From Opitutales bacterium (GTDB taxonomy: Bacteria > Verrucomicrobiota > Verrucomicrobiia > Opitutales > JABSRG01), in assembly GCA_028280845.1 (NCBI GenBank), contig JANQKZ010000049.1, forward strand, positions 1-64,000: a stretch of 64,000 nucleotides of DNA. The letters are read 5' to 3'. Positions 9,206 to 18,090 of the stretch are shown piece after piece. Under the pieces are notes generated by a model. That model made no database searches. It saw only the letters and a list, made by a program, of their open reading frames with translations, and was not told the origin of the DNA. Positions within the stretch are counted from its first letter, which is position 1; each line of letters begins with the position of its first letter. Made by a program: the position numbers and the translations under genes.

Positions 9206-10243
9206 ATGAATCCCCCCGCCCGCCAACTCCAGGCGTGGATCAAGCCACAGCTTCCCGTTTTCGCAGCGATCCTCATCACCGCCTTGTTGGGGGTATTCCT
9301 CAACCCAGCCGGGGAACCATCCCTTTTCATATTCCTGCCCCTCCTTCTTAGCCTGATTCTCTTTGGCCTGCCCCACGGTGCCGCCGATGACCAGATCCTG
9401 GCTCGAATTGTCAGCCGACCCCGTCAATTGGCGCTGCGATACGGATTGATATACCTGGGTTACATCCTCATAGCCCTGATTTACCTGGCCTTCTGGTGGT
9501 GGGCTCCTGTTGCCGCCTTTCTCTTTTTTATTGTTCTCACCTGGTTTCACTGGGGACAGGGAGATGTCTTTGTCCTTCGCGGGGTTTACCATGCACCCTA
9601 TTTATCCCATCGATGGCTCTTTGGACTTTCCTGGTTCCTGCGGGGAGCCCTCCCGATGGGGCTGACCTGGATTTGCTTTCCTGGCATTTACCACGAGGTC
9701 TGGGCCTGGACGGTCAATGTAATCCCTGGTTCACCCCAGCCCTGGACCGCCCCACCGGTTCCCGGGCCCCAGGTTTCCCTCGTGCTGCTCATGCTCTTTT
9801 CCACTCTCGTGGCCTTCTATATAGCCTGCATTTATTTCGTGTCTCCCAAAACCAATCGCGGCCCGGCAATCCTCGATAGTCTGGAGCTCATTCTGCTCTC
9901 TATTCTCTTCGCCTCTATTCATCCTCTGGTTTCCATAGGGATCTATTTCTGCATTTGGCATGGTCTTCGCCACATCATTCGACTGGAAGGCTGGTTTCTC
10001 TATCACCCCCAAATTCCTATTCTTCATAAGTTTACCTGGAAACTTATAAACACCTTCCCTAAAACCATAATAAATACTTCCATTTCACTCGGGTTTCTCA
10101 TTTTATTGTATTTCCTTCTTGCGCCAGATGCTCCTAATTTTCAATATTTTACAGGAATCTACTTGATTTTAATAGCTACCTTGACTCTACCTCATGTTAT
10201 AGTTGTTAGCATTATGGATTTTATAGAATTCAAATCGAATTAA
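9206..10243 (+). CDS. blh: Brp/Blh family beta-carotene 15,15'-dioxygenase
   Basis: Multipass protein with 'LFGLPHGAADDQIL', 'WFHWGQGD', 'WHGLRHI'; between lycopene cyclase and rhodopsin. Confidence 0.9.
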   Translation: MNPPARQLQAWIKPQLPVFAAILITALLGVFLNPAGEPSLFIFLPLLLSLILFGLPHGAADDQILARIVSRPRQLALRYGLIYLGYILIALIYLAFWWWAPVAAFLFFIVLTWFHWGQGDVFVLRGVYHAPYLSHRWLFGLSWFLRGALPMGLTWICFPGIYHEVWAWTVNVIPGSPQPWTAPPVPGPQVSLVLLMLFSTLVAFYIACIYFVSPKTNRGPAILDSLELILLSILFASIHPLVSIGIYFCIWHGLRHIIRLEGWFLYHPQIPILHKFTWKLINTFPKTIINTSISLGFLILLYFLLAPDAPNFQYFTGIYLILIATLTLPHVIVVSIMDFIEFKSN

Positions 10244-10409
10244 CACATATTTAATATTATACAGAATCATTTATTATCACCATTAACATATATTAATAAA
10301 TACGAACGATTTGAAGTGACGGGCAAATTAAGTTCATCAGATAGGGTTCACTAATACACGGCGATCAGCTATAAGCCGTCCAACTCAACCCTCAAAGGGA
10401 TTCAATACA

Positions 10410-11213
10410 ATGCCCGAACTCACTATCAGTCAGTATAGTTTGGTCTACAACATGTTCTCGCTTACGATTGCATGCATGTGGGCCTCTTTTGCCTTCTTTG
10501 TGCTGGCAAAAAACCAAGTTGCTCCCCGCTTCCGCATTTCGCTGATCGTATCAGCGTTGGTAGTGGGCATCGCAGGCTATCACTACCTCCGTATCTTCCA
10601 GAGCTGGGGTGAAGCCTATCAACTCGTTGGTGACGCTTACGTCGCCTCCGGCGTCCCCTTTAACGACGCCTATCGTTATGTGGACTGGCTCCTCACCGTG
10701 CCCCTCCTGATGGTCGAACTCGTCCTCGTCATGGGCCTGGTCAAGAGCGTTCAAAACTCACTTATTGCCCGCCTGAGCATTGCTGCCTTCCTCATGATTG
10801 CCCTCGGGTATCCCGGAGAAGTGCTGCCTGCAGAAGCCAAGACTGGCATGTTCAGCGCCTACGGCATGTGGGGCTTCCTCTCCACTATTCCCTTTGTTTA
10901 CATCCTGTATGTGCTTTGGGTTGAACTCGGCAAGACGATGGACAAGCAACCACCCAAGGTGCGCATGCTTCTTCGCAACATCCGCCTGCTCACCCTGGCA
11001 ACCTGGGGCTTTTACCCGATTGCCTACATGGGTCCCTTCATTGGACTGGGTAGTGGCGCCGGGGCGGAGGTTTTCGTCCAGGTTGGATACACCATTGCTG
11101 ATATCGCCGCCAAGTGTGGATACGGCATCATGATTTACAACATTGCCCGGGCCAAGACCGAGGCTCTGGAGGAATCCACGGCCGTCGAAGAACGCGAGCT
11201 GGTCAACGCCTGA
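10410..11213 (+). CDS. Light-driven proton-pump rhodopsin, xanthorhodopsin-like
   Basis: Helix C 'YRYVDWLLTVPLLMVELVLVMG' (DTE motif), 'GIAGYHYLRIF' His, helix G Schiff-base Lys 'GYTIADIAAKCGYG'. Confidence 0.97.
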   Translation: MPELTISQYSLVYNMFSLTIACMWASFAFFVLAKNQVAPRFRISLIVSALVVGIAGYHYLRIFQSWGEAYQLVGDAYVASGVPFNDAYRYVDWLLTVPLLMVELVLVMGLVKSVQNSLIARLSIAAFLMIALGYPGEVLPAEAKTGMFSAYGMWGFLSTIPFVYILYVLWVELGKTMDKQPPKVRMLLRNIRLLTLATWGFYPIAYMGPFIGLGSGAGAEVFVQVGYTIADIAAKCGYGIMIYNIARAKTEALEESTAVEERELVNA

Positions 11214-11281
11214 GTTTGCTTTCCCCAACCGGGCCCAGCTACATGAAACCCTCTCCCAAACCATAAAGTGGTTTCAAATCT

Positions 11282-11307
11282 AGCCCCCGGGATACCGGGG
11301 GCTTTTT
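11282..11307 (+). terminator. Rho-independent terminator after rhodopsin
   Basis: AGCCCCCGGgataCCGGGGGCTTTTT. Confidence 0.9.
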
Positions 11308-11353
11308 ATTTATCCATTGAGCCCGCTCCCTATTCCCTTTCAATACTACATTC

Positions 11354-11818
11354 ATGGTCCACGACATTCGCCTCCGCCGCTATGTGGAGTTCTCCGAAAC
11401 CGACATGGCTGGCCTTGTCCATTTCACCCAGTTTTTTCGCTACGCCGAAGCGGCCGAGGCTGCACTCTTTCGCCAGCTTGGAGAACCCCTCATTCATGCC
11501 ACCCGCCTTCAATCCGAAGGCTGGCCCAGGGTCCGCGCCGAATGCAGCTTCATGGAACCGGTCCGGTTTGGAGATGAATTGGAAATCCACCTCATAATCA
11601 AGGCCATCAAGCTCAAGGCAATCGAGTATGCCTTTAAAATCTACCGCCTTCAAGATCAGGACTCCGTCCTCGCCGCCCGTGGCGGCTTCACCACGGTCTT
11701 CGCCAGACTGGAAAAGGATACCTTCGATATGACCAGCGCCTCCCTGCCCCCGTCCCTCCTCCAAAAAATTGAAGAAGCCCCCGAATCCCTCTGGAACCGA
11801 AAAAAACCGAAGACCTAA
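11354..11818 (+). CDS. Acyl-CoA thioesterase (4HBT hotdog)
   Basis: 'RRYVEFSETDMAGLVHFTQFFRYAEAAEAALFRQLG' matches the 4HBT active-site region. Confidence 0.88.
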   Translation: MVHDIRLRRYVEFSETDMAGLVHFTQFFRYAEAAEAALFRQLGEPLIHATRLQSEGWPRVRAECSFMEPVRFGDELEIHLIIKAIKLKAIEYAFKIYRLQDQDSVLAARGGFTTVFARLEKDTFDMTSASLPPSLLQKIEEAPESLWNRKKPKT

Positions 11819-11832
11819 AGCCTGCACCCGGG

Positions 11833-13665
11833 TCAAAGCGTAGAATACTGCTCCACCGCTTTAGCGGATTCAGGATTCCAAGTCAGGCTGACGAGCGTTT
11901 GTCCTTCCTGGGGCTTTAAACCGTCATCCGTCCAAATTTGGAGGTTTCCATTGGCATTAAACAGAAATAGCGGCAGGCTGTGTAAGCCGTAGGTGCCGGC
12001 AAAGTCCTTATAATCAAAGCCCTCTCTCAAGGCGAAGGGCTTCACGGTTGCCCCTTCATAAAACCGTCGTTCCAACACGTCGAAAGTGACCCCGCTGCCG
12101 AACAGGCTCCGCGGGATGCGATCAGACTTCTTCCCCTGGGATAAGTCCTCCGCTCCCTCTAAGCTAACCTGGGTTATATTGGGAGCCAGCTTGTAGCACC
12201 GGGCCCGTCCGACAAATTGGGCCAATTCCCGTTCCGCAAAGGCATTGATTTCGTCATTTGCAGTCAGGGCCAACACATACCCGATATTGGAGTAATCAAT
12301 AGCTTCGATAAATTCTTCGGAATGGATATTCCCTGAGTAGGCTACCAGACCGGCTTGTTCGGCCGCTTTCACATTACTCGGATTGCTGTCGATTAAGGCC
12401 ACTGGCACATCCATTTTTTTGAGGGCAACCCCAATCATTCGCGCCCAGGGGTGCGCCCCGACCATCAACACCCCCTGCGGGTTAGAATTAGAAAGGCCCA
12501 GCTTCTTCGCCCCAATCCCGGCGGCAACACCGTAAAAGATAACTGTGCCCAGGATAACGAAGAGCGTCTCGGCAAACATGATCTCTCCTTCCTGGATATC
12601 TGCCTGGGTCAGGCGGAAGGCAAACAGGGAGGCCAGTGCCGTCACAACAATCCCCCGGGGAGCCATCAGCATGAGAAAGAATCGTTCTTTCCAGGTCAGA
12701 CTGGAAAACACAGTCGACACCAGCACGGAAACCGGGCGCACGATGCAGATCAACAACAAGATGAAAATCCCGCTCCGCCATCCGGCCTGTTGCAGGGTTT
12801 CCATTTCAACCCGAGCCCCGAGCACGATAAACAAACCGCCGATCAGCATGACCTGTAGGTTCTCTTTAAACTCCAGGATATGTTTGACCGGGAAGGATTT
12901 CTGGTTCGCCAGCAGGATGCCCATTAAGGTAACGGTCAGCAGACCGGATTCGTGCTGAATCTTATTGGAAAGGGTAAATGCCGCCAGCACCACAGTTAGC
13001 GTGGCCGAGATGTGAAGATAGTCTGGAAGCCATGCCTTCCGCATGGCCAAGACCAGGAGTAAGGAGCCTAAAGTTCCCAGCACCCCGGCTGTTAAAAAGG
13101 TAATAGCAATACCTTCCAGCAACAGCCCCGGGGCTCCCCCCAGGTTTCCAATCAGGATAGCTTCCAATATCAGGACGCCCAACACGGCACCAACCGGATC
13201 ATTCAGGATCCCCTCCCACTTCAGGATATATGCGATCTTTCCTTTGGGCCGTATTTGCCGGAGCATCGGGCCAATCACCGTCGGCCCGGTGATGACCAGA
13301 ATAGCTCCGAAAAGTAGAGCGGTTTCCAACTGCAACCCGAGAACCTTCATGGCGAAGAAGGCCGTCAACGCCCAACAGGAAAGCGCGCCCACTGAGATTA
13401 ATCGGAAGATCGTGCCCCCGGATTCCTGGAACTCCTTGAAGTTCAAAGTCAGCCCGCCTTCAAACAGGATGATGGCAACCCCCATGGAAACCAGGGGAAA
13501 GATCAAATCATCCCCAAACACCTCCCTGGGATTTAACCACCCCATGACCGGCCCAACAAACAGACCCAAACCCAACAGGAGCAGGATGCCGGGGATGTGG
13601 AAGCGCCAACCTACCCACTGGGCGATGAATCCCAGCAGGATAATGCTGGTTAGAGCTAGCAACAT
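11833..13665 (-). CDS. CPA-type cation:proton antiporter with C-terminal TrkA-N/NAD-binding region
   Basis: Na+/H+ exchanger TM core plus 'GVLMVGAHPWARMIGVALKKMDVPVALIDSNPSNVKAAEQAG'; start set at MLLALTSIIL. Confidence 0.9.
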   Translation of the reverse strand: MLLALTSIILLGFIAQWVGWRFHIPGILLLLGLGLFVGPVMGWLNPREVFGDDLIFPLVSMGVAIILFEGGLTLNFKEFQESGGTIFRLISVGALSCWALTAFFAMKVLGLQLETALLFGAILVITGPTVIGPMLRQIRPKGKIAYILKWEGILNDPVGAVLGVLILEAILIGNLGGAPGLLLEGIAITFLTAGVLGTLGSLLLVLAMRKAWLPDYLHISATLTVVLAAFTLSNKIQHESGLLTVTLMGILLANQKSFPVKHILEFKENLQVMLIGGLFIVLGARVEMETLQQAGWRSGIFILLLICIVRPVSVLVSTVFSSLTWKERFFLMLMAPRGIVVTALASLFAFRLTQADIQEGEIMFAETLFVILGTVIFYGVAAGIGAKKLGLSNSNPQGVLMVGAHPWARMIGVALKKMDVPVALIDSNPSNVKAAEQAGLVAYSGNIHSEEFIEAIDYSNIGYVLALTANDEINAFAERELAQFVGRARCYKLAPNITQVSLEGAEDLSQGKKSDRIPRSLFGSGVTFDVLERRFYEGATVKPFALREGFDYKDFAGTYGLHSLPLFLFNANGNLQIWTDDGLKPQEGQTLVSLTWNPESAKAVEQYSTL

Positions 13666-13849
13666 AGTGTCATGCACAGCTCGATACCACAGGCCTCTAT
13701 CCCCAGGCACAACAAGAAAAAAGCCACGATGGCCAACCATCTCACCTCCCGGTCAAAATTTGACTGGCCAATCCAACCTTGTTTTGTAAAGTGTTGGCAA
13801 CCTAGTAAATAGAACACCCGCTAGCTCTTACCACCATTCAGGTCCCAAT

Positions 13850-14839
13850 ATGAAACTCCACTTCTGGGGAACATGCGGTTCATTGCCCGCTCCGATCGAA
13901 GCTGAAAGTATTCGGCAAAAAGTTTTTGCCGCCCTCAAAGCTGGTCAGAATCTCAGTTGGGATGAGGATGCGGATATCTGGCGTTTTATCGACAGTGAAC
14001 TTCCCTTTGCCGTGAAGGGAACCTACGGCGGCAACACGAGTTGCATCCAGATGTCCGTCCCGGGAATTGACGATGTTTTCATGCTCGATGCCGGAAGTGG
14101 ACTTCGGGAATTTTCCGAGAACTTTATGAAAAGTGGAAAAGCGAATAAACATCGCCGGTTTCATTTTTTCATGTCCCACCTCCATTGGGATCACATCCAA
14201 GGGTTCCCTTTCTTCGCACCCGGTTACATACCCGGTAACGAGATCGTCTTCCACGGGTATCACTCCGCCTTGGAGGAGGCGATCAAGGCCCAGATGAATA
14301 CCCCCTGCTTCCCGGTTCCCTACGATAGCTTGCGAGCCGATATTTCCTACCAGATTTATGAGGAAGGTCAGGGTTTTGCAGTCGGTCCCTTTACCGTCTC
14401 CTCCATCAAGCAGAACCATCCTGGGGATTCTTACGGGTACCGCTTTGATTATAATGGAAAGTCGGTCGTCTATTCCACCGACTCCGAGCACAAAGAAGAT
14501 GCTTACCATACCGATTACCGCTTTATCCCCTTTTTCCAGGACGCCGATATCGTTGTTTTCGACGCCCAGTATACGCTCCACGATGCCACCTTTAATAAGG
14601 TAGATTGGGGCCACTCCAGCAACATCATGGGCGTAGAGCTATCCTCACGGGCCAGAGTTAAGCATCTTGTGATTTACCATCACGAGCCTACGAATACGGA
14701 TGAGGATTTGGACGAATACCTGGTCAATACCCGCACCTATTCCGATATCTTTTATTCTGAAACCGACCCCAAAAAGGAAAACCCCAAATACCCTCTCAAG
14801 ATATCCCTCGCATATGACGGTCTCCAACTGTCCCCTTAA
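13850..14839 (+). CDS. MBL-fold metallohydrolase
   Basis: 'FWGTCGSLP...TYGGNTSCIQ...DAGSGLREF...SHLHWDHIQGFPFF...YSTDSEH'. Confidence 0.92.
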   Translation: MKLHFWGTCGSLPAPIEAESIRQKVFAALKAGQNLSWDEDADIWRFIDSELPFAVKGTYGGNTSCIQMSVPGIDDVFMLDAGSGLREFSENFMKSGKANKHRRFHFFMSHLHWDHIQGFPFFAPGYIPGNEIVFHGYHSALEEAIKAQMNTPCFPVPYDSLRADISYQIYEEGQGFAVGPFTVSSIKQNHPGDSYGYRFDYNGKSVVYSTDSEHKEDAYHTDYRFIPFFQDADIVVFDAQYTLHDATFNKVDWGHSSNIMGVELSSRARVKHLVIYHHEPTNTDEDLDEYLVNTRTYSDIFYSETDPKKENPKYPLKISLAYDGLQLSP

Positions 14840-14913
14840 ACAAAGCTCAGGGATTTCTATAACTTTTTGTTGAGGATCTACCCCTTCTTCCCCTTAGATG
14901 GTTGCTCTGAATT

Positions 14914-15540
14914 GTGGATTTAGCAGCTTTAGCAGATACGTTACCCGAAAAAATCACCAAAGATGAGATCAACGAGTTACCCCTTGTTCGGTATGAAGGG
15001 GAAATCCACCTGATCAATGATGATGATGCCGTAGAGCCTGCCATCACAGCAATTGTCAACGACGGGGTAATTGGTTTTGATACGGAAACTCGCCCGGTCT
15101 TTAAAAAAGGTCAGGCCTTCCCCACCGCTCTGATACAGTTGGCTACGGCGGATGCGGTCTGGTTGTTCCAATTGAACCGGCTCAGCGGAATCAAGCCCCT
15201 CATCCACATCCTCGATAACCCGGATCATTTGAAGGTAGGCGTCGCGCTCAAGGACGATTTCGTCAAGCTCAAGGAGCTATGCGATTTTGGAGAACGAGGA
15301 GTCGTCGACATCGCGAATATGACGCAGAAGCTCGGCATCGTAAATACAGGTTTGAGAAGCCTCTCGGCCATTTTCCTTGGCTTCCGTATCAGTAAAGCCG
15401 CCCAAGTCTCCAACTGGGGTAAACAGGAACTCAATGATGCTCAGATCCAATATGCGGCTACCGATGCATGGGCCAGCCGTGAACTCTTTATTAAATTACG
15501 CTCTATGGGTGTGCCCTACGAGGTAAACGATAAAATCTAA
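14914..15540 (+). CDS. 3'-5' exonuclease domain protein (RNase D-like)
   Basis: 'VIGFDTETRPVFKKGQAFPTALIQLATADAVWLFQL' and 'YAATDAWASRELF' DEDDy exonuclease motifs; GTG start. Confidence 0.88.
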   Translation: MDLAALADTLPEKITKDEINELPLVRYEGEIHLINDDDAVEPAITAIVNDGVIGFDTETRPVFKKGQAFPTALIQLATADAVWLFQLNRLSGIKPLIHILDNPDHLKVGVALKDDFVKLKELCDFGERGVVDIANMTQKLGIVNTGLRSLSAIFLGFRISKAAQVSNWGKQELNDAQIQYAATDAWASRELFIKLRSMGVPYEVNDKI

Positions 15541-15585
15541 TTCTCACCCAAGTACCTACTCCCCCCTTTCCTTCATAAATATATC

Positions 15586-16074
15586 ATGGCCAATCCAATT
15601 GTTGTTTTAGACACATCCTCCGGGACCATCGAAATCGAGCTTTACCCAGACAAAGCTCCCAAAACCGTGGAGAACTTTACCACTCACTTGAAAAACGGTT
15701 ACTATGAAAATGTAATCTTTCACCGGATCATCAAGGATTTCATGATCCAGGGAGGAGACCCTACCGGTTCCGGTATGGGCGGCCAGTCCATTTGGGGAAG
15801 TACATTTGAAGACGAGTGTCATCAGGACCTGAGCTTTGAGGAACCTGGCCTACTGGCCATGGCCAACGCAGGCCCCGGCACCAATGGGAGCCAGTTTTTT
15901 ATTACTACCGTCGCCACCCCCTGGCTTCACATGAAACATACGATTTTTGGAAAAGTAGTCGGCGGCATGGATGTTGTCTCCAAAATGGAGGGCATCCCTA
16001 CCGACAGGGGAGATCGCCCCAAGATTCCCCAGAAAATACTAAAGGGCTACGTCAAGGAAGCGGCTGAAGAATAA
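15586..16074 (+). CDS. Peptidyl-prolyl cis-trans isomerase, cyclophilin type
   Basis: 'GTIEIELYPDKAPKTVENFTTHLKNGYYENVIFHRIIKDFMIQGGDPTGSGMGGQSIWG...MANAGPGTNGSQFFIT'. Confidence 0.96.
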   Translation: MANPIVVLDTSSGTIEIELYPDKAPKTVENFTTHLKNGYYENVIFHRIIKDFMIQGGDPTGSGMGGQSIWGSTFEDECHQDLSFEEPGLLAMANAGPGTNGSQFFITTVATPWLHMKHTIFGKVVGGMDVVSKMEGIPTDRGDRPKIPQKILKGYVKEAAEE

Positions 16075-16840
16075 GATAAATATCCTCGCGCTCCACGGAT
16101 TCACCGGAGATCCACTAGATTTTCAACTTCTGGAGGATTCCTCGCCGGCCAACTTTGCCTGGCACCCCATCCCGCTGCCGGGTCATGGTCCACATCTCCA
16201 TAACCTCCCAACATCACCTGATTTTGGGCTCCAGTCCTGTATTGCCTCCGTTGATACCGCACTGGCAGATAAAGACCCTCCAATCTTCCTGCTGGGCTAT
16301 TCCATGGGAGGTCGTATCGCCCTACACCTGGCTCTCGCCCGACAGGCCAGATTCACTGGATTAATCTTGATCGGTGCCAGCCCCGGAATCAAAGCACAGG
16401 ATCAACGGGCCCAACGCCGAGCCGCCGATGCCTCGATCGCCCGAAAAATCCGGACCGAAGGGCTCACCCACTTTTTAAACTTCTGGTGGGCACTTCCGCT
16501 GATTCAATCCCAGAACCAGATTCCGGAACCTTACCTGGGCCTGCTACGGGACCGCCGCCAATCCATCAAAAACGTTGAGGGATGGGCCGTCAGTTTGGAA
16601 CAAATGGGCACCGGAGCGCTCCCCTCTTTGTGGGACCAGCTCGACCGCCTGTCCTGCCCCACCCTCCTGGTGGCCGGCCAACACGATGATAAATTTATCA
16701 GAATCCACGAACAAATGGCTCACCGCTTACCCAATGCCCATACCATCACCATCCCCGGTGCCGGGCATGCGGCTCATCTTGAGAAAAATAATGAATTTTT
16801 GCACGCCATTACGGGTTTTATTGATAAAGCAACCGAATGA
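16064..16840 (+). CDS. Alpha/beta hydrolase (MenH-like)
   Basis: Frame continues upstream of the track ORF (16304): LKNKINILALHGFTGDPLDFQLL...FLLGYSMGGRIALHLALARQARF; C-terminal His 'PGAGHAAHLE'; no canonical start codon upstream of the HGFTG motif. Confidence 0.78.
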   Translation: MKNKINILALHGFTGDPLDFQLLEDSSPANFAWHPIPLPGHGPHLHNLPTSPDFGLQSCIASVDTALADKDPPIFLLGYSMGGRIALHLALARQARFTGLILIGASPGIKAQDQRAQRRAADASIARKIRTEGLTHFLNFWWALPLIQSQNQIPEPYLGLLRDRRQSIKNVEGWAVSLEQMGTGALPSLWDQLDRLSCPTLLVAGQHDDKFIRIHEQMAHRLPNAHTITIPGAGHAAHLEKNNEFLHAITGFIDKATE

Positions 16841-16958
16841 CCTCTTTTCTTGAACGGAAACAGACCCTCTGTAGTCTGTTTAATCCCATTAAACTCACCA
16901 AACTGGTCCCTCTGCTCAACTCTATGAAGGACCAGACTACTGCTTAAGGAATATACCC

Positions 16959-17855
16959 ATGCAAAAAGCCCAAGTTATCGCAGGAGCTATTATTTTCGGA
17001 CTCATTGTGGTCGCCCTCGCCGGCAGCCGCATGTTTGTCAGTGTACCCGCCGGTCATGTGGCCGTGGCCACCTTTTTCGGAGAGGTGGTCAACACCCCCT
17101 TTCGGGAGGGCTTACACTTCCCCGTCAATCCGCTCTACAGTTGGTATTATTATGATGCCCGGCAGCGGACGATTAAAGAAGAGGCCGAGGTCCCTTCACA
17201 GGACCAGTTGAAAACCAAGATGGATGTGAGCGTCATCTTCCGCGTCAACGGAAACATGGCTCCCCAGATCCTCCAGGAGACCGGAGATGCCCGGCAAGTG
17301 GTCGAGGTTCACCTCGTCCCCCGCCTCCGTAGCGTCTTGCGCGAACAGGGCAAATCGATCCAACGCGCTGAAGATTTCTTCCTCGAAGATACCCAGGAAC
17401 GTCTCCAGTCCGCCCTTGAGGATGGCCTCGTGGAAATCGAGAGCCAGGGCATCGAAATCATCAACGTCCTCATCCGCGACATCACCCTGCCCGCCTCGCT
17501 CCAGCGTCAGATCGAGCTGAAGAAAGAGCGGGAACAGGAAGTGGAAAAACAAAAGGCCGAGCTGGAGCGCTTCCGCACCGAACAGCAGCAGTTGATCGCC
17601 GCCGCCGAAGCCGAAAAAGAAGCCGCTACTCTCGAGGCCGAGCGCCGCCGCCTCATCGCCGACGCCCAGGCCTACGAAATCAACGCCCTCAACGACGCCA
17701 TCGCCGACAATCCGGCCTATGTCCAGTTGCAGGCCCTCGAGGCCCTGAAATCCATCTCCAAGGATCCATCGTCCAAAATTTACTTCATGGACGGGAACAG
17801 CAGCTCCCCGCTCCCTCTCATGAACATCGGCGACCCCCTCATCACCGGGAAATAA
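16959..17855 (+). CDS. SPFH/Band 7 (prohibitin/HflC-like) membrane protein
   Basis: N-terminal TM, 'VSVPAGHVAVATFFGEVVNTPFREGLHFPVNPLYSWYYYDAR', long coiled-coil tail. Confidence 0.9.
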   Translation: MQKAQVIAGAIIFGLIVVALAGSRMFVSVPAGHVAVATFFGEVVNTPFREGLHFPVNPLYSWYYYDARQRTIKEEAEVPSQDQLKTKMDVSVIFRVNGNMAPQILQETGDARQVVEVHLVPRLRSVLREQGKSIQRAEDFFLEDTQERLQSALEDGLVEIESQGIEIINVLIRDITLPASLQRQIELKKEREQEVEKQKAELERFRTEQQQLIAAAEAEKEAATLEAERRRLIADAQAYEINALNDAIADNPAYVQLQALEALKSISKDPSSKIYFMDGNSSSPLPLMNIGDPLITGK

Positions 17856-17879
17856 TTCACCATCCTTTCCCCCAACCAG

Positions 17880-17908
17880 AAGGCACCCTGACCCGGGGTG
17901 CCTTTTTT
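17880..17908 (+). terminator. Rho-independent terminator
   Basis: AAGGCACCCtgacccGGGGTGCCTTTTTT. Confidence 0.9.
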
Positions 17909-18040
17909 CTTACGCCTACTCTTAATCCCAAAAACTAGCCTCTACCTCCCCCACCACCAAGTCGCTACAAAGCCTAAAATTGTAGGAGCCTGTCTCTGCC
18001 TCACCCCAGCAAGCAGAGGCGGTTGCAGACGACAAAATCA

Positions 18041-18076
18041 CGGTAAAAGAAGGAGGAGCGGGTTCGACCCGCAACC
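18041..18076 (+). repeat. REP-like intergenic repeat copy 2
   Basis: CGGTAAAAGAAGGAGGAGCGGGTTCGACCCGCAACC; compare 8274-8321. Confidence 0.55.
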
Positions 18077-18090
18077 CACCCCAACCCACC

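Noticed and set aside
13043-13789. 248-aa plus-strand ORF opposite the antiporter
   Set aside because: Ser/Pro/Arg-rich shadow frame with no domain signal.
13880-14614. 244-aa minus-strand ORF opposite the MBL hydrolase
   Set aside because: Shadow of a well-supported gene on the plus strand.
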